Assembly (NCBI GenBank): GCA_031284085.1
Contig: JAITAM010000151.1
Location: forward strand, 1-9,681
From: Spirochaetaceae bacterium
GTDB lineage: Bacteria; Spirochaetota; Spirochaetia; Treponematales; Breznakiellaceae
Reading direction: 5' to 3'
DNA length: 9,681 nucleotides
Of this stretch, positions 1 through 5,646 are shown one piece after another (within the stretch, counting starts at the first letter, position 1; the number at the start of each line of letters is the position of its first letter). The translations under genes and the position numbers were made by a program. The notes beneath the pieces were generated by a model. The model ran no database searches and had not been told where the DNA came from. It was given only the letters and a program-made list of their open reading frames with translations.

Positions 1-2
1 AG

Positions 3-926
3 CATAACGATCGAGTATCCTATAAAGGCGGCGCATATAACAACAAAGTACCAGCGGAAACGGCTCTTCTGAAAGAACAGTATCAGAATTAAAAGGGATA
101 ATCCAATCAAAAAGTACCATTGATTCTCATGCTGCGGTATAGACTCGTAGCGGCCGTCGGCTACTGGGTCGCTTGTCGATTGCAAAGCCGCAGGTGCAAT
201 GCTTGAACCTTCGGCGCTCACAAAAGCATGGGAAACCGGCAGACTAAAGCCGGGTATAAGCAGCTTTTGGCCTTCATACTGAAATTCATGTTCTGCAATG
301 GTAATGGTCGTGGCGGTCAAGGGAATAAGCACCATTCTTGCCGCAATACCGCCTGCCCGCTCCGAGTCGGTAGGCGTGTGGTATTCATAAATCGTCTGCT
401 CCGGCAGCGCCGTATAAAAGGCGGCGTCTTCAAGAGACCCGTTGAAAGTTCCGCTGACCCGAAGGGTACATTCAATGTGTTCTCCAACACGTGCAGTCTG
501 CGGGATATTTTCCCATGTAAAGAGGGGCTTCTGCGGCACTTTGGCGCTGGCGCCGTGAATAAAAAAAGAAACGGACTCGGTACGAAGAGAGCGCCCGGGT
601 AAAATTATTTCAATCGGCGCTATGGTAATGGCGCCGGTTTGTTGTGGAATAAGCACCATTTCAACCGCTGTGAAAGGTCCTTTTTTATCCGGCATAGTGG
701 CGAGAGTGCGCCGCAATTCGGTGCGCACACGATCAAGGTGCATGGTATTGCCTAAGTTTGGCATACTGATACGTACTTCCTGCGAATTGGGGTAATCAAT
801 AAACAACAGAATACTTACCCTTCCACCAACGACAGGTGAATTAACAGAAGTACGCACCTGTACCTCTTGTGCATAGAGCCTAAGAGGCGCCAACAAAAAC
901 AAAGCAGCAAAAATCCAAGAAACCAT
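3..926 (-). CDS. BatD-like exported membrane protein, C-terminus cut by window edge
   Basis: An open frame of 308 codons runs from ATG at 924-926 to the left edge without a stop, so the gene is partial. I translated it by hand. The start has GAGG a few bases upstream and lies 8 bases after the TAA of the permease gene, so the two are probably cotranscribed and perhaps translationally coupled. Residues 1-19 look like a signal peptide (hydrophobic WIFAALFLLAPL, cleavage near LYA-QE). The middle is a beta-rich periplasmic region with two similar modules, EVQVRTSVNSPVVGGRVSI near 21-39 and a second after residue 140 (ENIPQTARVGEHIECTLRVSG). A membrane segment at about 271-285 is followed by a second hydrophobic stretch at 292-307. 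This layout resembles the BatD (oxygen/aerotolerance) family of spirochaetes and Bacteroidetes, an envelope protein of unsettled function. Gene existence is near certain. The family call is moderate and rests on architecture and the N-terminal V-GG/GE pattern. Confidence 0.62.
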   Translation of the reverse strand, partial: MVSWIFAALFLLAPLRLYAQEVQVRTSVNSPVVGGRVSILLFIDYPNSQEVRISMPNLGNTMHLDRVRTELRRTLATMPDKKGPFTAVEMVLIPQQTGAITIAPIEIILPGRSLRTESVSFFIHGASAKVPQKPLFTWENIPQTARVGEHIECTLRVSGTFNGSLEDAAFYTALPEQTIYEYHTPTDSERAGGIAARMVLIPLTATTITIAEHEFQYEGQKLLIPGFSLPVSHAFVSAEGSSIAPAALQSTSDPVADGRYESIPQHENQWYFLIGLSLLILILFFQKSRFRWYFVVICAAFIGYSIVM

Positions 927-934
927 AGAACCTC

Positions 935-3133
935 TTAGCGGCTTAAATGTTTCGCCGTCAGTCCCTTATCCTTTACCGCTCTTTGCATGACAGCGAAAGC
1001 GGCAAGCACGATGATAATCAAGACTGTGGAAAGTACACTGGCAAGACCGAAGCGCAGATTTTCTGAAAAGTTATATATCTGTATGGTTAGATGATACCAA
1101 TGCGCTGAAATAAGAAAAATAACGGCGCTTACCGCCGTCATCGACCTGACAAAGGTGTATGACATACTGGTTAAAAAGGCCGGCCGTATCAAAGGTAAGA
1201 CCACAGAGGTAAAGACCTTTGATGAGTCGGCGCCTAAATCCTGCGCGGCCTCTTCTATTGCAGGGTCTATTTGCCGCAGTGATGCGGCGCCGGTTTCTAA
1301 TCCCACCGGTAACTCCCTAATAACAAAATTTATAACAATAATTGCCGCGGTCCCGACTATAAGTAAAGGCGGCTTGTTGAAAGCAAGGATATACGCAATG
1401 CCGAGGAGAGTCCCCGGAACGGCAAAAGGCGTCATTAACAGAACCTCAAGCAATTTTTTGCCGAAGAAGCTGCGCCTTACAATAATGACTGCTGCGATCA
1501 TAGCAAGCAGCCCAGCTATTGGTGTAGCCGCTGCGGCAAGAATGACGGTGCTGGTAATCGCCTGTCTGCCTCGAGACAGAGCTTCTGATATGTTGGAAAG
1601 TGTAAAAGTGTAGTCTATGCCCCAGTTTTTGACAAAGCACCCTGCAACAATAGTGCTGTACAAAGCCACGATGAGGGCAATACAAGCCCAGACGAAAACC
1701 GAGAGGGCGATGCGCACCGGCTTTGTAGCAAGCTCCGCCAACTGAGTATTCGGCTTTCCGGTTATAGTAACAACGCTTTTCTTATTGACCCAGTAGCGTT
1801 GCGCAAAAAATGCTGTGAGTGTCGGCATGAGCAAGAGTAATGACAGAGCGGCGCCTCCTCCAAGGTTGCTTCTACCGGTAACTTCAATGTAAGTTTCCAC
1901 CGAAAGCACTCGATACGAACCGGCAAGGAGCAAAGGATTAGCAAAGTCCGATAAAGAGGTGGTAAAAACAAGGAGCCATGCGGATAAAAGCCCCGGCAGG
2001 GCAAGCGGCAGAGTAATAGTACAAAAAGTACGGAGTCGGGATGCGCAGAGATCAAGGGCTGCGTCCTCGATAGTTGAGTCAAGCGATCTCAGGACGCTTG
2101 AAAGAGTCATGTAGGCTATGGGAAACATACTTATCGTTTGCACCAATACCAGCCCGCCCAGCCCGTAAATCGACACGCCGTCCAAGCCCAAAAGCCTGTG
2201 GGTAATGAGTCCGTTGTTGCCAAAAAGCAGGATAATAGACAAGGTAAGAGAGAAAGGCGGTGAAATTACCGGCATGGTTGCAAGAGTTCCGATGATCTTC
2301 TTCCCTCTTGCGCCGGTTCTTTCTGTGAAGAAAGCAAAGATAAAGCCTATCACGGTCGATACCGAAGCCGTAATGACGCCTAGTTTTATTGATCCCCAAA
2401 GCGCAGTAAGGGATTCCGCCGAGAGGGTGCGCTGCCAGATCGCAAGAGAGAAGCGCCCGGCATCAATAAAGCTGAGCCTGAAAGCTTCAAAGAGCGGGTA
2501 GGCAATAAAGACGCCGGCAATAAAAAGAAGGCCGATAACGCTGTAGCCGGTAATTGGATCACGGGAAAGAAGAGCAACGCCCATGATAGTTACAAAAAGC
2601 ACCCACGCTGCGAGGGCAAGGTTTGTGAGAAGCCGCTCGAACTGAAGCGCTTGGGCGGTTTGCACCAGAATCATTACAGCGCCGCTCAAGTCGAACCCTG
2701 AGTCGTCAAGTATCGGCAGAAAATAAGCCTGCAGCGCCTCCCCGCCGCCAAGCCGAATCGTATGCGCCGCCGTGTAGGGGACCAAATAGTAAACACTTTC
2801 CTGCGCCTTTTGAAACAGTTCGCTGCCCTGCTCATCTTCCCAATACTGCCTTACGGCGGGGTTTGAGGCGGCGGCGGGGTAGAATGTCCAGTCTTCGGCA
2901 AGCCCCAGTATAAGCGCCATGCTCCCGCCTATCCGCTCGGGAAGGGCGCTAAGCCAATCTTCATAGTAAGCAGGGTCTTTGGGGATGGTTTGCACGCACA
3001 AGGTTACTTCAGCCAATGTCTGGTCGGCGTTGTAAGAACGAAAACTCTTCAAGAGCGAAACAGTTATCCACACGTCGCATCCTGAAAAAACAAGAGCAGC
3101 TACCAATAGCTTTAATATATTTTTTTTCATCAA
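935..3133 (-). CDS. ABC transporter permease, two fused permease domains (iron(III)-type, FbpB/AfuB-like)
   Basis: This is an inner-membrane permease of a binding-protein-dependent importer with two BPD-type permease domains in one chain, as in ferric-iron (FbpB/AfuB) and thiamine (ThiP) permeases. Domain 1 spans about 245-445 and domain 2 about 525-715. Each has the EAA loop that contacts the ATPase. In domain 2 it is canonical (EEAAQDLGA at 627-635, then LPLIRP at 646-651). In domain 1 it is degenerate (EDAALDLCA at 356-364, with Cys363 where glycine is usual). Before the first permease helices there is an extra part: a hydrophobic segment near 7-27, a polar region of about 140 residues, and a helix near 170-190. 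The initiator is either TTG at 3131-3133 or ATG at 3128-3130. I prefer the ATG, though neither has a clear ribosome site. No binding protein or ATPase gene is in the window. The substrate is inferred from fold only and could be iron, another metal or a small organic molecule. Confidence 0.88.
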   Translation of the reverse strand: MMKKNILKLLVAALVFSGCDVWITVSLLKSFRSYNADQTLAEVTLCVQTIPKDPAYYEDWLSALPERIGGSMALILGLAEDWTFYPAAASNPAVRQYWEDEQGSELFQKAQESVYYLVPYTAAHTIRLGGGEALQAYFLPILDDSGFDLSGAVMILVQTAQALQFERLLTNLALAAWVLFVTIMGVALLSRDPITGYSVIGLLFIAGVFIAYPLFEAFRLSFIDAGRFSLAIWQRTLSAESLTALWGSIKLGVITASVSTVIGFIFAFFTERTGARGKKIIGTLATMPVISPPFSLTLSIILLFGNNGLITHRLLGLDGVSIYGLGGLVLVQTISMFPIAYMTLSSVLRSLDSTIEDAALDLCASRLRTFCTITLPLALPGLLSAWLLVFTTSLSDFANPLLLAGSYRVLSVETYIEVTGRSNLGGGAALSLLLLMPTLTAFFAQRYWVNKKSVVTITGKPNTQLAELATKPVRIALSVFVWACIALIVALYSTIVAGCFVKNWGIDYTFTLSNISEALSRGRQAITSTVILAAAATPIAGLLAMIAAVIIVRRSFFGKKLLEVLLMTPFAVPGTLLGIAYILAFNKPPLLIVGTAAIIVINFVIRELPVGLETGAASLRQIDPAIEEAAQDLGADSSKVFTSVVLPLIRPAFLTSMSYTFVRSMTAVSAVIFLISAHWYHLTIQIYNFSENLRFGLASVLSTVLIIIVLAAFAVMQRAVKDKGLTAKHLSR

Positions 3134-3234
3134 CTAGCATTATGCGTATAATTTGCGATTTTTGAAAAGAGTATTCCCACACCTCTGTAAAAGTAAAGTA
3201 AGGACGGTCGAGCCGCCCGCCCCAAGAGGCAGAG

Positions 3235-3255
3235 CAAGCGGCGCCGCCCCGCTTG
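3235..3255. other. GC-rich hairpin in the divergent intergenic region
   Basis: A perfect 7-bp inverted repeat (CAAGCGG at 3235-3241, CCGCTTG at 3249-3255) has a 7-base GC-rich loop. It lies between the divergent permease and DinB genes, about 100 bases upstream of the permease start. No T-tract follows on either strand, so an intrinsic terminator is unlikely. A protein-binding site or transcript structure is possible. Confidence 0.4.
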
Positions 3256-3296
3256 AAAATGATCCGCATGATTCCGGAAGCAGGCTGTAAGGTCTA

Positions 3297-3440
3297 GAAA
3301 CAGGCCGTGCCTGCTTTTAGGCAAAAAGCCGTACTCCACTCTCGATACAACAACCTTAGAAACAGGCCGTGCCTGCTTTTAGGCAAAAAGCCGTACACCT
3401 CTCCCGATACAACAACCTTTGAAACAGGCCGTGCCTGCTG
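3297..3440 (+). repeat. 62-bp tandem repeat, 2.3 copies, with CAGGC-cgt-GCCTG palindrome
   Basis: Two full 62-bp units start at 3297 and 3359. A third, truncated after about 19 bases, starts at 3421. Units 1 and 2 differ only in a short block around TCCACTCTC/ACCTCTCCC and at the last base. Every unit begins GAAACAGGCCGTGCCTG, containing the palindrome CAGGC-cgt-GCCTG (3301-3313, 3363-3375, 3425-3437). Full units also offer a TGCCT/AGGCA hairpin and a GGC-A5-GCC hairpin. The array ends just upstream of the DinB promoter. The unit start and the GATACAACAA part recur in modules near radA and at the right end of the window, so this is a member of a dispersed family. Confidence 0.9.
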
Positions 3441-3453
3441 CGGCTGTTTTTCT

Positions 3454-3483
3454 TTGACAGAGTTAAATAAAAGAGGGTATACT
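3454..3483 (+). promoter_or_regulatory. Sigma-70 promoter for the DinB-deoC run
   Basis: A perfect -35 TTGACA (3454-3459) and a -10 TATACT (3478-3483) are separated by 18 bases. The predicted transcript start is near 3490, giving a leader of about 50 bases. It lies directly after the truncated third copy of the 62-bp repeat, whose palindrome at 3425-3437 is 16 bases upstream of the -35 box. Confidence 0.8.
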
Positions 3484-3498
3484 TTGAATAAAATTACA

Positions 3499-3518
3499 CC
3501 GTGTCCTTTCGGACATGG
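3499..3518 (+). other. Hairpin in the DinB-gene leader
   Basis: CCGTGTCC (3499-3506) pairs with GGACATGG (3511-3518) around the 4-base loop TTTC, with one G-U pair. It would form in the 5' leader, ending 9 bases before the AAAGAGG ribosome site at 3528-3534. It could stabilise the transcript or tune translation. No longer conserved riboswitch is recognised. Confidence 0.5.
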
Positions 3519-3540
3519 AAATGAAACAAAGAGGTTTTCT

Positions 3541-4065
3541 ATGAAAGAAATATTCCGTATTTTCGCCGAGCAGAACAAAGCGGCAAACACCGTTATTATC
3601 CATATTCTTGATGCACAGTCTCAAGAAACACGTGAACAGGATCGCGGTTCGTATTATAAAAGTCTTTCCGGGCTTCTTCACCATGTGCTTGGCGCTGAAC
3701 TATTCTTTGCAGGTCTTTTTAAGGAGGCGCTTGTACATAATCCGCAGGCATCAAAGGCTATTGCAATACTGACCGGTATCACCCCGCCTACGGAGGCTAC
3801 GCCGGATCAGTGGAAGCACTGTGCCGCCTCATTGGCGCAGGCAGATGATGCCTTCATAAGCTTAATCAATGCGCTCTGTCCAGATGATTTCCAAGTGCCG
3901 GTTAAAATGAAGTTGTTTGGCGGTAATCCGGATACGGTGCCGCTTTCGTTTCTGTTGCAGAATCTTGTTCTCCACAATACCCATCATCGAGGCCAAATAT
4001 CCCAAATCCTTGATGAACTTAAAATAGATAATAATTATTCTGGCATAAGCCCTGAGGTATTGTAG
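3541..4065 (+). CDS. DinB/YfiT-family putative metal-dependent protein
   Basis: This is a 174-residue protein of the DinB-like four-helix-bundle superfamily, whose members are metal-binding and include thiol-dependent transferases and hydrolases. DinB here is the Bacillus damage-inducible family, not E. coli polymerase IV. The length fits the family. The expected histidine triad is visible: His47/His48 in LLHHVLGAELFF, then His145 and His148/149 in LHNTHHRGQI, the typical C-terminal H-x3-HRGQ signature. The frame is open further upstream to 3307, but that stretch holds the tandem repeat and the promoter. The ATG at 3541 with AAAGAGG six bases before it is the true start. deoC follows after 35 bases on the same strand, so they probably share a transcript. 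The substrate cannot be told from sequence. Confidence 0.87.
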   Translation: MKEIFRIFAEQNKAANTVIIHILDAQSQETREQDRGSYYKSLSGLLHHVLGAELFFAGLFKEALVHNPQASKAIAILTGITPPTEATPDQWKHCAASLAQADDAFISLINALCPDDFQVPVKMKLFGGNPDTVPLSFLLQNLVLHNTHHRGQISQILDELKIDNNYSGISPEVL

Positions 4066-4090
4066 ATGAATTCCCGTTCCTCGTATTGTA

Positions 4091-4096
4091 GGGAGG
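4091..4096 (+). promoter_or_regulatory. Strong ribosome binding site of deoC
   Basis: GGGAGG at 4091-4096 is followed by TTTT and the deoC ATG. The same GGGAGGTTTT string ends the window at 9672-9681, which is why a start codon is predicted immediately beyond the right edge. Confidence 0.85.
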
Positions 4097-4100
4097 TTTT

Positions 4101-4748
4101 ATGACTAATGCGGCGCTCCTATCCCATGTTGATCACACCCTGCTTAAACCGACCGCATCGTGGAATGATATACACGCGCTCTGCCTTGAAGCGGTACAAT
4201 TCAAGACGGCGTCTGTGTGCATACCGCCTTCGTATGTAGAGCCGGCATACCGTACCGTTCAAGGAGCGGTACGGGTCTGCACCGTTATAGGTTTCCCCTT
4301 AGGTTACAACAGCGCTGAAATAAAGTGCGCCGAGGCTGCGCAGGCTTTGGCGCAAGGGGCTGATGAACTGGACATGGTGATCGATCTCGGCGCGGTTAAG
4401 AACGGTGATTTTGGTCTGGTGCGCAGGGAGATTGAACAAATAAAGAGGCTTGCCGGAGAACGCATCCTCAAAGTCATTGTTGAGACCTGTTATTTAAGCG
4501 AGGCGGAGAAAATACAAGTATGCGCTATTGTCGGCGATGCCGGTGCGGACTATATCAAGACTTCAACCGGCTTTGGTTCTGCCGGCGCGGTGCTTTCAGA
4601 CATTGCCTTGTTTAAGAAACACCTCGCTTGCGGTATTAAGATAAAGGCCGCAGGCGGCATTAAAACTCGTGAAGTTATGGAAGCTTTTTTAGAAGCGGGT
4701 TGCGAGCGTATCGGATCAAGTTCTGCAGTGGCGCTCTTGAAAGGCTGA
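4101..4748 (+). CDS. deoC: Deoxyribose-phosphate aldolase
   Basis: This class I aldolase (EC 4.1.2.4) cleaves 2-deoxyribose-5-phosphate to glyceraldehyde-3-phosphate and acetaldehyde, the last step of deoxynucleoside salvage. It acts in the cytoplasm. At 215 residues it has the usual length of the short bacterial form. Landmarks are DHTLLKPTA (11-19), VCTVIGFPLG (59-68), ELDMVIDLGAVKNGD (89-103), ETCYL (128-132), the Schiff-base lysine Lys153 in YIKTSTGF, the second active-site lysine Lys182 in IKAAGGIKT, and the phosphate-binding RIGSSS (203-208). Asp91 is the likely acid/base aspartate. Nothing essential is missing. No other deo genes lie beside it, and its partner here is the upstream DinB-family gene. 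Confidence 0.97.
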   Translation: MTNAALLSHVDHTLLKPTASWNDIHALCLEAVQFKTASVCIPPSYVEPAYRTVQGAVRVCTVIGFPLGYNSAEIKCAEAAQALAQGADELDMVIDLGAVKNGDFGLVRREIEQIKRLAGERILKVIVETCYLSEAEKIQVCAIVGDAGADYIKTSTGFGSAGAVLSDIALFKKHLACGIKIKAAGGIKTREVMEAFLEAGCERIGSSSAVALLKG

Positions 4749-4796
4749 TGTCGGCCTGAAAGAAGCAGGCGCAGAGGTCGGGTTCAAGGACGCCGT

Positions 4797-4825
4797 CGCG
4801 TGCGATAACGAGACTATCGCACGCG
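4797..4825 (+). other. Perfect 11-bp inverted repeat between deoC and the lipoprotein gene
   Basis: CGCGTGCGATA (4797-4807) and TATCGCACGCG (4815-4825) are exact reverse complements around a 7-base loop. The structure starts 48 bases after the deoC stop and ends 14 bases before the lipoprotein ATG, just before the AGAGGA ribosome site (about 4828-4833). No U-run follows, so it is not a standard intrinsic terminator. It may protect the deoC mRNA end, block translation of the lipoprotein, or bind a dimeric regulator. Confidence 0.65.
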
Positions 4826-4839
4826 AAAGAGGAACAATT

Positions 4840-5478
4840 ATGTGGAAAAAGACTTTTCTTTTAGTAACTTGTGTTTTTTGTTTGGTTTTGTCGAGTTGTA
4901 TAGATATCTTTCAACACTTGACAAGGGATGCAAGCGGAGTAGACCGTAATTCAATAAAGGTTACAGCTTCAAAAACCATTTTTGCAATGGCAAATGGTGT
5001 ATCAGATGATAATATTGACTATGAAAAGCTATTTGACGAAAGTAGTACTGTTGACATTAAAGAGTACAATCAATTTAATGCAACAATAAATAAAATAAAT
5101 GATGTAATGGATATAGGGTATCTAATCAATATGAATATTGATTATCGAGATAGAAGTTTGGTTAATCAAATCAATCGTAGTAATACAGGCTTTATCCCAA
5201 GATATAATGGCAAAAATATAATTATACATATTGATTGTCTTGGAGGAAATTCAGGCTCTACAGATGATAACGCTATGGCGGCAGCTTTGTTGGCTACTGG
5301 TAAATACAGGCTTTTAATAAACAAAAAATGTATAGCAAATATTGAAAAAGTAAGTATAAAAACATACGAAGGAGAGACCAGTATCAATTTCCTTGATTTA
5401 TATGATGAATATCTTGTGGAAATACCGATACCCATTATTTTTGTAAGCGATGTTGATCTTATAATATATTCAAAATGA
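4840..5478 (+). CDS. Predicted lipoprotein, function unknown
   Basis: This is a 212-residue protein of unrecognised family. The N-terminus is a lipoprotein signal: Lys3-Lys4, hydrophobic core TFLLVTCVFCLVL, and lipobox LSSC with Cys20 as the likely acylated residue, so the mature protein would be membrane-anchored. The mature part is mixed alpha/beta in appearance, rich in Asn, Asp and Ile. It carries a glycine/serine stretch GGNSGSTDDNAMAAALLATG near 135-154 and two more cysteines (133, 164). The ATG has AGAGGA upstream. The gene is strikingly AT-rich beside its neighbours: by hand count 17 G/C in bases 5101-5160, against 30 in 6301-6360 within radA. The codons are dominated by A/T-ending forms. 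This suggests recent acquisition or a lineage-specific, weakly constrained surface protein. No function is assigned. Confidence 0.8.
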   Translation: MWKKTFLLVTCVFCLVLSSCIDIFQHLTRDASGVDRNSIKVTASKTIFAMANGVSDDNIDYEKLFDESSTVDIKEYNQFNATINKINDVMDIGYLINMNIDYRDRSLVNQINRSNTGFIPRYNGKNIIIHIDCLGGNSGSTDDNAMAAALLATGKYRLLINKKCIANIEKVSIKTYEGETSINFLDLYDEYLVEIPIPIIFVSDVDLIIYSK

Positions 5479-5524
5479 GTTTATTGAAAATTCGCACTGC
5501 ACATAAGAGGAGTGTTTACGCTTT

Positions 5525-5576
5525 GGCCTGAAAGTCCCTCGCCCTCCATTCATCAAGGGAGGGCAGACCTCAGGCC
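5525..5576. other. Nested inverted repeats after the lipoprotein gene
   Basis: The outer arms GGCCTGA (5525-5531) and TCAGGCC (5570-5576) enclose the inner arms GCCCTCC (5541-5547) and GGAGGGC (5558-5564), which have a 10-base loop. The compound structure starts 46 bases after the lipoprotein stop and could end or protect that transcript. There is no proper T-tract, so it is only a tentative terminator. The right part overlaps the dispersed module upstream of radA. Confidence 0.4.
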
Positions 5577-5644
5577 GCTTCTTTCAGACGGAGAGTCGTG
5601 CGCCGTTTTGGATACAATACCGAAATTTTAGAACAGGCTGGCCT
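5564..5644 (+). repeat. Dispersed module, solo copy directly upstream of radA
   Basis: About 81 bases align end to end with 9526-9607. The shared landmarks, in order, are CAGACCTCAGG, a CAGACG/GAGAGTC-like block, TTTGGATACAA and AACAGGCTGGCCT. The first landmark equals the end of the 20-bp repeat unit of the large array, so this is one array end plus tail without the array. The copy stops two bases before the radA ATG, and its final imperfect palindrome CAGGC-TG-GCCTA (5634-5645) lies where a ribosome site would be. Confidence 0.75.
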
Positions 5645-5646
5645 AT

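Noticed and set aside
228..602. Plus-strand 124-codon frame
   Set aside because: It lies wholly opposite the BatD-like gene, which has a signal peptide, a ribosome site and membrane segments. The plus frame is Arg/Gly-rich without motifs.
1155..1613. Plus-strand 152-codon frame inside the permease gene
   Set aside because: Antisense shadow of the second permease domain, with no family signature.
935..3133. Permease as a lipoprotein (FSGC near residues 16-19)
   Set aside because: The Cys lies inside the first hydrophobic segment of a polytopic membrane protein. Phe at -3 is not a usual lipobox residue, so a plain membrane anchor is more likely.
3139..3169. Promoter for the permease gene (TTTTCA and CATAAT on the minus strand)
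   Set aside because: Both boxes are poor, the spacing is 19 bases, and the predicted transcript start falls on the initiation codon.
3307..3540. N-terminal extension of the DinB-family protein
   Set aside because: The open frame upstream covers the 62-bp repeats and the TTGACA/TATACT promoter. The ATG at 3541 has a good ribosome site and gives the normal family length.
5613..5618. TACAAT as a -10 box for radA
   Set aside because: No -35-like hexamer at 16-18 bases upstream. The same string is part of the dispersed repeat, so it is not specific evidence.
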